This document shows, one piece after another, positions 33,307 through 42,177 of a stretch of DNA of 64,000 nucleotides. The translations under genes were made by a program, and so were the position numbers. Numbering within the stretch: the stretch's first letter is position 1; every line of letters starts with the position of its first letter. The notes under the pieces are model-generated. The model worked only from the letters and a program-made list of their open reading frames with translations. It did no database searches and was not told the origin of the DNA. This DNA is from VRUE01 sp963704545 (GTDB lineage Bacteria; Actinomycetota; Thermoleophilia; Solirubrobacterales; 70-9), in NCBI GenBank assembly GCA_963704545.1, contig OY969915.1, positions 124,001-188,000 of the forward strand, written 5' to 3'.

Positions 33307-35357
33307 CAGCCGCCGACCTCTTTGGCGATCGCCTCGCGGGCGTCGTCGGGCTCGAGCACGACGAGGTCGCCGGCGCCGCGGAGGATCTCGCGGACGAGCC
33401 AGGAGGTGCCGGCGTAGGGCAGCTCGACGACGACCGCGCCGTCGGCGAGCTCCTCGACCACGGTGCGCTCCTCGCGCAGCCAGCGGGCGCGCTCGGGCGA
33501 GACCCAGACGCGGGCGACGTGGGCGGTCGGCACCTCGCCGTGGGTCATCCAGCCCTCGACCCCGGCAAACTCCTCGACTTCCGGGCGTGGCTCGAAGGTC
33601 TGCCCTGAGAGCGTCGCCTCCTTGATCCGGTCGAGCTTGAAGTGGCGGACGCCCTCTTTGGTCAGGTCGTAGCACTCCACGTACCAGCCCTCGCGCCCGT
33701 TCTCGAGCCGGTAGGGCTCGACCGAACGCTTGGTGAACGTGTCCTCGTTCTCCTTGTAGTAGTCGAGGTCGAGGACCTGGCTGGCGCCGATCGCCTCGTT
33801 GACCTTGCGCGCCACCTCGGCGTCGCCGCCGCTGCTGGCGGCGATCTCCAGTCCCTCCTCCGAGGGATCGTGGCCGAGCGCCTTGATGATCTTGGTCCGA
33901 GCGCTCTGCAGGCCGCCCTGCGGCAGGTGGTCGCCGAAGAGGTCGATCGCGGCGACCAGCGCCTTCGCCTCGAGCGGCAGCAGGCGTGCCGGGCGGGCGA
34001 AGTTGTCGCCGTATGGCTCGGAGTCGACTTCGATCTCGTCACCGACGATTTCGGCGTAGAGGACGTATGTGCCGCCGCCGAAGTTGACGACGTTGAGCAG
34101 GTCGATGTCCTCCTGCAGCTCCTCGCCGGTGAGTTCGAGCCGCTGGCGCAGGTCGGCGACGCCGAGGCGCTCGCCCCGCTTCGCGGAGTCGATCAGGAGG
34201 CCGGCGAGGGTGACCAGGCGAGCGAAGCGCTCAGGCCGGATCGCGGCCTCGCCGCGGCCGTTGGAGCGGCCTCGCCGCGGCGCCTCGCGCAGCGGGCGGT
34301 CGACGATCTCGGCCGGCTCGAAGCCGTTGTGGTGGCGGTCGTGGAGCAGCCCGAGGCGGCTCTCGGCCTCCTCGCGCAGCTCCTCGGGCCCCAGCACCCG
34401 GGCGTTCTGGCGCCAGCGCAGCACCCACGCGATCAGCTCTCGCGGGGATGCGTAATCGGTCTCGAAGACCGAGCCTTTGCCGGGCGCGCCGTCTGACTTC
34501 TTCGCCGGGCGCAGCTCGCCGTAGGCGCCGAAGTCGCGCTCGATCAGCCAGGCGATGCGGTCGCGGACGAAGATCTTCGCGGTGCCCCGCATCTCTCCCA
34601 GCTGCCAGTCGGCGCGCTGGCCGTAGTCGCGGCGGTCGAAGTCCTCGGGCGGGGAGAAGTCGTGCTCGGCCTTGGACGCGTAGCCGACCTTGCCCTGGAT
34701 CCGGGAGAGGCGAAAGACGCGGACCGCCTCGCGCTCGTGCGCATGGCCGATCAGGTAGAACTGGCCGCCGCGGAAGACGAGGTGGTACGGATCGACCTTG
34801 CGCTTCGCGGTCTCGTCGCGCTCCATCGTGTAGTAGGTGAACTCGATCGTCTTGCGGCGCGAGATCGCGGTCTCGATCTTCGACAGGCGCTGGGAGAGCT
34901 CGCGGCCCCCGGCAGATGCCGTCATCGCCATCTCGACCGGCGCGCGCTCACCCTCCTTGAGCGGGTTCGGGTGGCCCCAGGCGACCTGCTGCAGCGCCAG
35001 CCGCAACGGCTCGGCGTAGGCGAATTCGCCGTCGGAGAGCAGTGAGAGGGCCGTGCTCAGCGCCGCCAGCTCGTCGTCGGAGAACTTGATCGCGTCGAGG
35101 TAGAAGTTCTCCGGCGGTAGCGAGTAGAGCTCGGCCTCGAAGAAGCCCTCGCCGGGCTTCTCCACCCCGAGCTGGATGCCCAGGCTTTCCAGCTCCGCGC
35201 GGTCGGCGTAGAAGCGCCGCGCGAAGGCGTCGTCGTTCATGTCGCTGTAGCCCTCCACCTCGCGCTTGATCTCGAGGGCCGAAACGGGTCTCCCCTGGGC
35301 CATCAGGAACGAGATCAGCGAGAGCTGGCGGATCAGCTTCTCGGTGTCCTTCGCCAC
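33306..35357 (-). CDS. pafBC: Fused PafB-PafC-like WYL-domain transcriptional regulator
   Basis: A 683-residue protein with two copies of the winged-helix plus WYL arrangement. Copy one starts KLIRQLSLISFLMAQGRPVS (helix-turn-helix) with a WYL segment near KVDPYHLVFRGGQFYLIGHA. Copy two starts near 378 (RFARLVTLAGLLIDSAKRGER) with SVEPYRLENGREGWYVECYDL. In mycobacteria PafB and PafC are adjacent separate proteins that together activate a RecA-independent DNA-damage regulon; here they are one chain, as in some other actinobacteria. No proteasome genes are adjacent in this window. Confidence 0.88.
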   Translation of the reverse strand: MAKDTEKLIRQLSLISFLMAQGRPVSALEIKREVEGYSDMNDDAFARRFYADRAELESLGIQLGVEKPGEGFFEAELYSLPPENFYLDAIKFSDDELAALSTALSLLSDGEFAYAEPLRLALQQVAWGHPNPLKEGERAPVEMAMTASAGGRELSQRLSKIETAISRRKTIEFTYYTMERDETAKRKVDPYHLVFRGGQFYLIGHAHEREAVRVFRLSRIQGKVGYASKAEHDFSPPEDFDRRDYGQRADWQLGEMRGTAKIFVRDRIAWLIERDFGAYGELRPAKKSDGAPGKGSVFETDYASPRELIAWVLRWRQNARVLGPEELREEAESRLGLLHDRHHNGFEPAEIVDRPLREAPRRGRSNGRGEAAIRPERFARLVTLAGLLIDSAKRGERLGVADLRQRLELTGEELQEDIDLLNVVNFGGGTYVLYAEIVGDEIEVDSEPYGDNFARPARLLPLEAKALVAAIDLFGDHLPQGGLQSARTKIIKALGHDPSEEGLEIAASSGGDAEVARKVNEAIGASQVLDLDYYKENEDTFTKRSVEPYRLENGREGWYVECYDLTKEGVRHFKLDRIKEATLSGQTFEPRPEVEEFAGVEGWMTHGEVPTAHVARVWVSPERARWLREERTVVEELADGAVVVELPYAGTSWLVREILRGAGDLVVLEPDDAREAIAKEVGG

Positions 35358-35386
35358 GGCTCGCAGGATAGTGTGCGGCCAGTTCC

Positions 35387-35704
35387 ATGGACCTGCTGCG
35401 CAATCTCTTCGGCAACGTGACCTCGGGCATCATCCGGCTTGCGGTCACGGCCGGGGTGCTGTTCCTCTGCTACCTCTTCATCGTCAAGCCGGTCCTGAAG
35501 ACGACCGACGAGGCCTTCAAGTCGACCGGCCTCGACCAGATCGGCAAGTCACTCGAAGGGATGAGCACGACGATCAAGCGCGAGGTCCACCACTCCTTCG
35601 AGGTGGCCAAGAAGCGCGGGGCGAACCCTCAGAAACTGGTCCACTGCGTGCAGCGGGCGAACGGGAACGTCAAGCACATCGAACGCTGCACGCGTCGGTT
35701 CTGA
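35387..35704 (+). CDS. Small single-pass membrane protein, unknown
   Basis: A 105-residue protein with one membrane helix (about 13-32, SGIIRLAVTAGVLFLCYLFIV), then a basic amphipathic helix and two late Cys (HCVQRANGNVKHIERCTRRF). It is divergent from pafBC with only 29 bp between starts and convergent with the HD nuclease gene with a 4-bp gap. I do not recognise a family. Confidence 0.65.
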   Translation: MDLLRNLFGNVTSGIIRLAVTAGVLFLCYLFIVKPVLKTTDEAFKSTGLDQIGKSLEGMSTTIKREVHHSFEVAKKRGANPQKLVHCVQRANGNVKHIERCTRRF

Positions 35705-35708
35705 GCGG

Positions 35709-36707
35709 CTAGGCCGCTTCGCGGTTACCGAAGAACGCTGAGCCCGACAGCGCCCGGTCGAAGCTCGACCATGACTCGCCGGCGGGCAGCTGGCGCTCGA
35801 GGCGGTCGAAGCTGCCAAGGCGGCCGCCGAGGTTGTCGATCATGTGGACGAGGACGGCCTCGCGGGTGGCGGGGACGACCGGCGAGCCGTGCTCGAGCGA
35901 GCCGTGGTGGGCCAGGATGATGTGCAGGACGGCCTGGGCGAGGGCGGGGTCGAAGCCGGGGATCTCCTCGATCTGGCGGCGCACCTTGTAGTAGCCGAGC
36001 GGGATCTCGCCCTGGAGGCGGCCGGCGTCGGTGAGGTCGATCGCCAGCGGATCGTCGTTGTAGGCCTCGGTCTTGCCGATGTCGTGCAGGAGTGCTCCGG
36101 TGACGGCGACGTCGCGGTCGATCCCGGGGAAGAAGGCGGCGGCGGCGCTGACCGCCTGGGCGACGGAGACCGTGTGCTCGAGCAGGCCGTGGCGGTAGGC
36201 CTGGTGGTAGACCTTCGCCGCCGGCGCATCGCGGAAGCGGGACCAGATCTCCGACTCCTCGCCGAAGAAACGGTCGAGGAGGTAGCGAAGCTGCTGGTCC
36301 TGCACGGTCGCCAGCAGCTCGCGCAGGTCGCTCTCCAGGCGATCGAAGGAGACCTCCGACCCGACCGCCAGGTCCTCGGTGCGGTACTCGGCCGCGGCGG
36401 CCTCGCGCAGCCCGCTCAGCTTGATCTTCGATCCCCAGCGCTCGCTGACCTCGAAGAGGCCGCTGACGTGGACGGGCGTGCCCGGGACGGCGATCGCGTA
36501 GAGCGCCTCGGCGTCCTCCCAGGAGACCGCCTCGCAGCTGCCGCTGGCGTCGCCGAGGCTGAGCCGCAACCAGGGCTCGCCGTTGCGCTTGCGCCGCAGC
36601 TCCCGCTCGCGGACCGCGTAGACGCTGCCGACTCGCTGTCCGTCCTCCAGCTCGCCCAGCGGCACCCTCGTCGCGATGAGCGTCTCGGTGAGAGCTTGCT
36701 GCTCCAT
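35709..36707 (-). CDS. YhaM-like 3'-5' exoribonuclease, OB-fold plus HD domain
   Basis: A 332-residue protein. An OB-fold nucleic-acid-binding domain at about 20-100 (RVGSVYAVRERELRRKRNG, WLRLSLGDASGSC) precedes an HD phosphohydrolase domain with the hallmark TGALLHDIGKTEAY and earlier GLLEHTVSVAQ, then LAHHGSLEHGSP. This order is that of YhaM/CBF1 nucleases, which shorten RNA and single-stranded DNA. The frame opens with a TTG at 36731; the ATG at 36707 is preferred. Confidence 0.88.
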   Translation of the reverse strand: MEQQALTETLIATRVPLGELEDGQRVGSVYAVRERELRRKRNGEPWLRLSLGDASGSCEAVSWEDAEALYAIAVPGTPVHVSGLFEVSERWGSKIKLSGLREAAAAEYRTEDLAVGSEVSFDRLESDLRELLATVQDQQLRYLLDRFFGEESEIWSRFRDAPAAKVYHQAYRHGLLEHTVSVAQAVSAAAAFFPGIDRDVAVTGALLHDIGKTEAYNDDPLAIDLTDAGRLQGEIPLGYYKVRRQIEEIPGFDPALAQAVLHIILAHHGSLEHGSPVVPATREAVLVHMIDNLGGRLGSFDRLERQLPAGESWSSFDRALSGSAFFGNREAA

Positions 36708-36754
36708 CTGCAACCCAAAGTAGTGCCGCAAGCGGACGGCTCTGCTGACTTCGC

Positions 36755-36778
36755 ATTCATCGATATCTATCGATGAAT
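36755..36778. promoter_or_regulatory. ArsR operator palindrome
   Basis: A perfect 11-2-11 palindrome with half-site ATTCATCGATA lies 18 bp before the arsR start. This length and A/T-rich symmetry are typical of ArsR/SmtB operators, and the site also faces the divergent YhaM gene. It explains why an in-frame ATG at 36773, inside the palindrome, should not be used as the arsR start. Confidence 0.85.
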
Positions 36779-36796
36779 TTGCTAGTCTGCCGGTCG

Positions 36797-37180
36797 ATGG
36801 CCGAGCTTCCCGTGATCGAGTGCTGCACGCCCTTGGCGGGATCCTCGCTGTCGGAGGAGCGCTCGGTCGAGCTCGAGCGGGTGCTGAAGGCCCTCGCCGA
36901 CCGGCACCGGCTGCGGATCGTCAACCTGCTGCTGCGGGCGGGAGGCGAGCCGGTCTGCGTCTGCGAGGTGCAGCCGCTGCTCGGCCTCTCCCAGGGAACC
37001 GTCAGCCACCACCTTAAGCAGCTGGTCGAGGCAGGTGTGATCGAGCGCGAGGGGCGTGGCACCTACAGCTACTTCAGCCTCGTGCCCGGGGCGCTCGACG
37101 CGGTGCGCGAGGTCTTCTCGGTGCCGGCGCGGGTCGCCGTCCCGGCCGGCTCCGACGCGGCGCCCGTCGCCTGCTGCTGA
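36797..37180 (+). CDS. arsR: ArsR-family arsenic-responsive repressor
   Basis: Winged-helix metalloregulator of 127 residues. The DNA-binding part is LKALADRHRLRIVNLLL and LSQGTVSHHLKQLVEAGVI. Metalloid ligands are probably the Cys pair in PVCVCEV (C54, C56), as in ArsR proteins of the ELCVCDL type. Further Cys pairs sit at both termini (C9-C10 and C126-C127), an unusual excess. It heads arsR-aqp-arsC, and the palindromic operator lies immediately upstream. Confidence 0.92.
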   Translation: MAELPVIECCTPLAGSSLSEERSVELERVLKALADRHRLRIVNLLLRAGGEPVCVCEVQPLLGLSQGTVSHHLKQLVEAGVIEREGRGTYSYFSLVPGALDAVREVFSVPARVAVPAGSDAAPVACC

Positions 37181-37186
37181 GAGTCC

Positions 37187-37870
37187 GTGGACGGCCGCCC
37201 AGACCTTCCCCGCCGCGCCGCCGCCGAGGCCTTTGGCGCCTTCGCCCTGGTCTTCGCCGGCTGCGGGGCGATCGTCACCGACACGGTCCACGCCGGAGTG
37301 CTCGGCGCCGTGGGAGTCTCGCTCGTCTTCGGCCTGGTGATCATGGCGATGGTCTACGCGACCGGCCACCTCTCCGGCGCCCACCTCAACCCAGCGGTGA
37401 CGCTCGCCTTCACGCTCTCGCGTCACTTCCCCCACCGCGAGGCGCTCGCCTACATCGCCGCCCAGCTGCTCGGAGCGATCGCCGCCGCCACTCTGCTGCT
37501 CGCCGTCTGGCCGAGCCAGCCGGCGGACCTCGGCACGACCCTGCCCAGCGTCGGCGCCGGCAGCGCCGTCGTCTACGAGATCGTGCTGACCGCCTTCCTG
37601 ATGTTCACGATCATGGCCGTCGCCACCGACACCCGCGCGGTCGGGGCGGGAGCGGCGATCGCGATCGGCGGCACGGTCGGCCTCGACGCCCTCTTCGGCG
37701 GCCCGATCACCGGCGCCTCGATGAACCCCGCCCGCTCGATCGGCCCGGCCCTGGTCTCGGGAGAAGTGCACGACCTCTGGATCTACGTCGTCGCCCCGAT
37801 CGCCGGAGCTGCCCTCGGCGCCCTCGCCTACCAACTCGTCCGAGGGGGCACCGTGGTGGAGGCGAGCTGA
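37187..37870 (+). CDS. MIP-family aquaporin, probable arsenite channel
   Basis: Six-helix channel of 227 residues with a GTG start 6 bp after arsR. Both pore half-helices carry NPA (SGAHLNPAVTLAF and GASMNPARSIGPAL). Its position between arsR and arsC parallels the aqpS arrangement in rhizobia, where arsenite made by ArsC leaves down its gradient through an aquaglyceroporin. No ArsB or Acr3 pump gene is present in the window. The stop overlaps the arsC start (ATGA-type). Confidence 0.9.
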   Translation: MDGRPDLPRRAAAEAFGAFALVFAGCGAIVTDTVHAGVLGAVGVSLVFGLVIMAMVYATGHLSGAHLNPAVTLAFTLSRHFPHREALAYIAAQLLGAIAAATLLLAVWPSQPADLGTTLPSVGAGSAVVYEIVLTAFLMFTIMAVATDTRAVGAGAAIAIGGTVGLDALFGGPITGASMNPARSIGPALVSGEVHDLWIYVVAPIAGAALGALAYQLVRGGTVVEAS

Positions 37871-38262
37871 TGGCCCGCGTCCTCTTCGTCTGCCTGCACA
37901 ACGCCGGTCGCTCGCAGATGAGCGAGGCGCTGTTCACGCGGGCGGCGGCAGGGCAGCACGAGGCCCGCTCTGCCGGGACGACGCCAGGCGAGCGCGTTCA
38001 CCCCGAGGTGGTCGAGGTCATGCGCGAGCACGGCATCGACCTCGCGGGCCGCGTCCCTCGCAAGCTGACGACGGCCGACGCCGAGTGGGCCGACCTGGTG
38101 GTGACGATGGGCTGCGGCGACGAGTGCCCCTACCTGCCCGGCACGCAGTACGTCGACTGGGAGCTCGAGGACCCGAAGGGCCGCCCGGTCGAGGAGGTCC
38201 GCGCCACCCGCGACGAGATCGAACGCCGCGTGGTCGAGCTGATCGACGAGCTGGGCGACTAG
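37870..38262 (+). CDS. arsC: Arsenate reductase, LMW-phosphatase type
   Basis: A 130-residue cytoplasmic enzyme reducing arsenate to arsenite. The P-loop is C-x5-R in VCLHNAGRSQ (C8 to R14) and the redox pair is in TMGCGDECPYLPG (C82 and C86). This fits the thioredoxin- or mycothiol-coupled ArsC group. It overlaps the channel gene and ends the operon; the next gene starts 10 bp later but is functionally unrelated. Confidence 0.93.
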   Translation: MARVLFVCLHNAGRSQMSEALFTRAAAGQHEARSAGTTPGERVHPEVVEVMREHGIDLAGRVPRKLTTADAEWADLVVTMGCGDECPYLPGTQYVDWELEDPKGRPVEEVRATRDEIERRVVELIDELGD

Positions 38263-38272
38263 GGTCGCGTGC

Positions 38273-39142
38273 GTGAAGCTGTGTCGATTCGCCAAGCCGG
38301 ACGGCCCCGCGCTGGGGGTCGTCGAAGGAGAGGAGGTCGTCGACCTCTCCTCCTCCGGCTTCCCTTCTGAACCGGCGGCAGCGCTGGCGGAAGCGGGTCG
38401 CGGTGGCATCGAGAGGGCAGCCGCCGGCGCCCCGCGTCTGCCGCTCGCAGACGTCCGCCTGCTGGCGCCCGCCATCCCACGCAAGTACCTCGGGATCGCG
38501 CTCAACTACGCCGACCACATCGCCGAGATGGGGATGGAGGCACCGGAAGTGCCGGTCTTCTTCAACAAGCAGGTGACCTGCGTGGTCGGGCCGGGGGCCG
38601 AGGTCCACATGCCGAAGGTCTCGACCCTGCTCGACTACGAGGCGGAGCTGGCGATCGTGATCGGCAAGCGCTGCCGCCACGTCCCGATCGACCGTGCGCA
38701 CGAGGTCATCGCCGGCTACACCTGCGCCAACGACCTCAGCGTCCGCGACTGGCAGGGCAGGGCGCAGACGATGACGATCGGCAAGTCCTTCGACACCCAC
38801 GGCCCGCTCGGCCCCTGGCTGGTGACGCCCGAGGAGGTCGGCGACCCACAGGACCTCCGCATCCGCTGCTTCGTGGACGAGGAGCTGCGCCAGGACGCGA
38901 GCACCGCCGGGATGGTCTTCGACTGCTTCCAGCAGGTCTCCCACCTCTCCGAAGCGTTCACGCTCGAGCCCGGCGACACGATCGCCACCGGCACCCCCTC
39001 CGGCGTCGGCATCGGCCGCAAGCCGATCCGCGAGAACGTGCTCCACATCGGCCAGACGGTCCGGGTCGAGATCGAGCGGGTCGGTGAGCTGGTCAACACC
39101 GTGGTCGAGGAGCCCGAGGGCTTCGTCGTGGGCGATGGCTAG
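38273..39142 (+). CDS. Fumarylacetoacetate hydrolase family protein
   Basis: A 289-residue enzyme with a GTG start. The core has RKYLGIALNYADH, FFNKQVTCVVGPG, the metal site YEAELAIVIGKRC (Glu-x-Glu), YTCANDLSVRDWQ and a closing TGTPSGVGIGRKP. These enzymes hydrolyse, isomerise or decarboxylate 2-oxo acids in aromatic catabolism. It may be co-transcribed with the arsenic genes (10-bp gap), but no functional link is evident. Confidence 0.92.
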   Translation: MKLCRFAKPDGPALGVVEGEEVVDLSSSGFPSEPAAALAEAGRGGIERAAAGAPRLPLADVRLLAPAIPRKYLGIALNYADHIAEMGMEAPEVPVFFNKQVTCVVGPGAEVHMPKVSTLLDYEAELAIVIGKRCRHVPIDRAHEVIAGYTCANDLSVRDWQGRAQTMTIGKSFDTHGPLGPWLVTPEEVGDPQDLRIRCFVDEELRQDASTAGMVFDCFQQVSHLSEAFTLEPGDTIATGTPSGVGIGRKPIRENVLHIGQTVRVEIERVGELVNTVVEEPEGFVVGDG

Positions 39143-39151
39143 GCGGGCACC

Positions 39152-39841
39152 TCACCCGTAAACACCGCCGATCCCCAGGCCAAGCGCAGCTACGGCGATG
39201 CCTGCGGACAGCCTTACCCAAAAGCTGGAGTCGGGTCCGATTACTCGCACCACAACGCGGCGGAGGAATACACATGCCTGCTTCAGCCTGCGTCCGCGTG
39301 TGAGTCCCCGTGCATCCCGCAGGTACTGAGGTACATCTTCCACGCCGGTGAAATGAGTCAGCCCTGCGGTCAAGACTCCCGAGCTCGCATCGGGTGACGC
39401 CCGCCACAGAAGACCCTCGCCTTCGAGCACGCGCATCAAACACTTGGCTCGAAGCTCGGTGATCCCGGGCATGGCGGCAACCAGCATGCCGATCGAGAGC
39501 AACGGCTTACTGTTTCGGTCCTGGTACTGCTCGACAGCGATGTGGAGGACGGAGATGAACTGCGCGAGGAAAAGCTTTGCGCCATCGACCTGCGCCAGGG
39601 CCTCGACCGAAAGTTCGACGCGATCGTCGATACGGGCGAATTGGGTACTCATCCTCGGCCACGACTTGTAGAACTCAACTGCGCCGGTCTGCATGAAGTG
39701 ACGCTTGAGATCGTCCCTGGAGGACCATTCCCCGCGTTGCACGAACTCCCGGTACACAGCGCTAAGAAACCGCTGGACGCGAGTCGGCCTGTTGAGAGCG
39801 CTGAGCCGCAGAGCCGTGCGGCGGATCGTGGCCACCGTCAT
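39152..39841 (-). CDS. Uncharacterised protein with C-terminal membrane helix
   Basis: A 229-residue protein of no recognised family. The first 190 residues are soluble and mainly helical; the last 20 (RLSAGIAVAALGLGIGGVYG) form a membrane helix, so it may be tail-anchored. It overlaps the upstream gene by 4 bp (ATGA), giving a two-gene unit. Codon and base composition look less GC-rich than the neighbours, hinting at transfer. Confidence 0.6.
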   Translation of the reverse strand: MTVATIRRTALRLSALNRPTRVQRFLSAVYREFVQRGEWSSRDDLKRHFMQTGAVEFYKSWPRMSTQFARIDDRVELSVEALAQVDGAKLFLAQFISVLHIAVEQYQDRNSKPLLSIGMLVAAMPGITELRAKCLMRVLEGEGLLWRASPDASSGVLTAGLTHFTGVEDVPQYLRDARGLTRGRRLKQACVFLRRVVVRVIGPDSSFWVRLSAGIAVAALGLGIGGVYG

Positions 39842-40365
39842 GCTCCGGAGTCGACCGAGTGCAGTTGGGCCACCTGGCCTTTAGGCCGCCCCGGACGCCG
39901 CGTTTGCGGTCGTTTGACCTTTTTCTGAAAGCGCTTGAAGTCGTTCCGGGCGGCGTGCAAGCGCGCTGATACATCGATCACCGCAAAGGCCGTCGGGATC
40001 TCGATCTCGCGCACGGCACGTACTAGCTGCTCGTCGCCACGTGCGACGGTCATCAGACCTCTGGCCGGTGCAAGAACGAGCTCGAAGGGGTCGCCTTTCT
40101 GCATCGCCCGCACCGCCTCGACCAGCTCATCCGCCTCACCGGATTCGCTGAAGGCGATCCAGGAAACGACAAGTTCCTCGGCCCCAGCATGATCCCGTGC
40201 CGCCACCAGCAGGGAGATCCCCAGCACCTCGCGGAGGCCATAAGCCCCGCCGGGGTGTGCTAGCCCGAGGCCGAGGCGATTCCAACCCTGGAAGGTCGAC
40301 CGCGGCAGAGAGCAGATGCCCAGCATTCGGGCCTCGCTAATCCAGAACAAGTCGGTCGGAGTCAC
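39838..40365 (-). CDS. Uncharacterised protein, possible MerR-like helix-turn-helix
   Basis: A 175-residue protein. The N-terminus (ISEARMLGICSLPRSTFQGW, then YGLREVLGISLLVAARD) has the shape of a MerR-like winged helix with a substrate-recognition Trp-Asn pair, but no full MerR match is seen. The C-terminus is very basic (KRFQKKVKRPQTRRPGRPKG), like a DNA- or RNA-binding tail. The 220-bp upstream gap (40366-40584) is A/T-rich and holds the probable promoter; nothing else is seen there. Confidence 0.6.
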   Translation of the reverse strand: MTPTDLFWISEARMLGICSLPRSTFQGWNRLGLGLAHPGGAYGLREVLGISLLVAARDHAGAEELVVSWIAFSESGEADELVEAVRAMQKGDPFELVLAPARGLMTVARGDEQLVRAVREIEIPTAFAVIDVSARLHAARNDFKRFQKKVKRPQTRRPGRPKGQVAQLHSVDSGA

Positions 40366-40584
40366 TGGGTAGAAATAAGCTTTTACGTCATCGGCAGTTT
40401 CTAGTCTATTTTTGCAGAAGTTTGCCTATGGGCGTATTTAGAGACCCATCCGGTTGCCCGGCTGTTCCGGGAGGACCGCAAGAAGAGGGCGTCTTTCAAT
40501 CCCGCCGATGGAAGCTCACCCACTGGCGAATGCTTTCGAAAATCGTGCGGCGCAAATGCCGATGCGTCGATCGGCCTACCGACG

Positions 40585-41313
40585 CTATCGGCCGCGGTGC
40601 ACGTCGGTCGCGGTCGCCTGGTCGCGCGGGCGGACGACGATCTCGTCGACGTTGACGTGGGGCGGCTGGGCCAGGGCCCAGCGGATGCACTCGGCGACGT
40701 CGGTGGCGCTGAGCGGCTGCATCCCCTCGTAGACGCGGGCGGCGGCCTCCTCGTCGCCGCCGAAGCGGACCAGCGAGAACTCGGTCTCGACCATGCCGGG
40801 CGCGACCTCGGTGAAGCGGACCGGCTCGCCCAGCAGCTCCAGGCGCATCGTCCGCAGCATCGCCCGCTGGGCGTGCTTGGCGGCGGTGTAGCCGGCGCCG
40901 CCGCGGTAGGTCTCGAAGGCGGCGATACTGGTGACGCTGACGACGTGCCCGTCGCCGGAGGCGATCAGCCGCGGCAGCAGCGCCCGCGTCATCCGCATCG
41001 TCCCCAGCACGTTCGCCTCGTACATCTGGCGCCACTTCTCTTCGTCGGCCTCGCCGACCGGGTCGAGGCCGAGAGCGCCGCCGGCGTTGTTGACCAGCAC
41101 GTCACAGGCCTCTACGCGGGCCGCGAACGCGGCCACCGAGCCGGGGTCGGCGACGTCGAGCTCGATCGCCTCGCCGCCGATCTCCGCCGCCAGCTCCTCG
41201 AGCCGGTCGAGCCGGCGGGCGCCGAGGACGGTCCGGTAGCCCTCGCCCGCCAGCGCCCGGGCTGTGGCGGCGCCGATGCCGCTGGAGGCGCCTGTGATCG
41301 CCGCGGTTCGCAT
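40585..41313 (-). CDS. Short-chain dehydrogenase/reductase
   Basis: Classical SDR of 242 residues from the ATG at 41313 (an upstream extension to 41376 is not conserved-looking). Features are ITGASSGIGAATA (cofactor loop), LGARRLDR (Arg favouring NADPH), LVNNAGGALG, catalytic Ser in SVTSIAAF and YTAAKHAQR (Tyr-x3-Lys). Substrate unknown. It lies just downstream of the defence operon end, on the same strand, with a 103-bp gap. Confidence 0.9.
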   Translation of the reverse strand: MRTAAITGASSGIGAATARALAGEGYRTVLGARRLDRLEELAAEIGGEAIELDVADPGSVAAFAARVEACDVLVNNAGGALGLDPVGEADEEKWRQMYEANVLGTMRMTRALLPRLIASGDGHVVSVTSIAAFETYRGGAGYTAAKHAQRAMLRTMRLELLGEPVRFTEVAPGMVETEFSLVRFGGDEEAAARVYEGMQPLSATDVAECIRWALAQPPHVNVDEIVVRPRDQATATDVHRGR

Positions 41314-41415
41314 TACCGCCGACCCTAGCGGCTGGCCTGACCAGGCTCCGCCGATAAGTGCTCCCGCCGGAGTCAACGAACTCGACCGGAGAGCGTGTAG
41401 TTCGGACCCGGCCGC

Positions 41416-42177
41416 TCAGGCGGTCCGGGAGACCGCAGTCGCCGCTTCGCCCATCACGCTGCCCACGATCTCGTCGATCTCGGCCCGCCCGAGAACGTCG
41501 AGCACGGTGAAGGGGGTGAGGCGGGTGAGGCGCTTCATCGCGTCGCGCATCAGCTGCATGCGCATCGGCAGCAGGCCGGGATCGCTCTCGAGCTGCTGAC
41601 AGAAGCCCCTGACGATCGCTCGGGCGATCTCGGGATTCCCCGTCACGCCGGGCCGCTCCATCACGGCGACGATCTCGTCCTCACCGAGGCCGCCGAATCC
41701 GTCCCATGGGAGCGCAGGATCGTGCAGCATCTCGGCCCGCCACCAGAGGCGGCGGAAAGTGTCGCGGTTGACGTCGCCGTTGACGCGGTTGCGATCGCTG
41801 ATGGCACCCCAGCGCCAGACCGCGACGTCGAGCAGGTGTGCGGCGGTGAGGCACGCCCAAACCTCACGGTGGCCGGCCTCGTGCGGCGTTATCCGCAACT
41901 CGTCGTGGAGCAGACGGGCGCAGTTGACGTCGAAGTTGCGCAGAGCGGCCTGCTCGCGCGCCAACGGGTATCCCGCCGATCTGGCCAACACGAGCACCTG
42001 GTCGCGCAGGCCCAGGAGGGAGGCCGGGTTCGCCTGGACACCGCCGGTGGGCGCGTAGGTGAAGGCGCCGGCGTCAGCCGGCATCCGCTGTGCGATCTCC
42101 TCCGCGCCAAGTTCCAGCAACTCGTCGAGCAGGGCGTCGACCTCCAGGCGCGAGAGACGGGGCAGCAGAATGCTCAT
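41416..42177 (-). CDS. Defence-operon protein of unknown function (last gene)
   Basis: A 253-residue mostly helical protein. Recognisable stretches are NFDVNCARLLHDELRITPHEAGHREVWACLTAAHLLDVAVWRW and DTFRRLWWRAEML, dense in Trp and His but without a known catalytic motif. It resembles small uncharacterised proteins that occur beside Z1 and PD-(D/E)XK genes (DUF6339-like; I am not certain). It overlaps the upstream gene by 4 bp and is the last gene of the nine-gene operon. Confidence 0.65.
   Translation of the reverse strand: MSILLPRLSRLEVDALLDELLELGAEEIAQRMPADAGAFTYAPTGGVQANPASLLGLRDQVLVLARSAGYPLAREQAALRNFDVNCARLLHDELRITPHEAGHREVWACLTAAHLLDVAVWRWGAISDRNRVNGDVNRDTFRRLWWRAEMLHDPALPWDGFGGLGEDEIVAVMERPGVTGNPEIARAIVRGFCQQLESDPGLLPMRMQLMRDAMKRLTRLTPFTVLDVLGRAEIDEIVGSVMGEAATAVSRTA

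Noticed and set aside
36773..36796. ATG at 36773 as arsR start
   Set aside because: It lies within the palindromic operator, and the ATG at 36797 gives the usual ArsR length.
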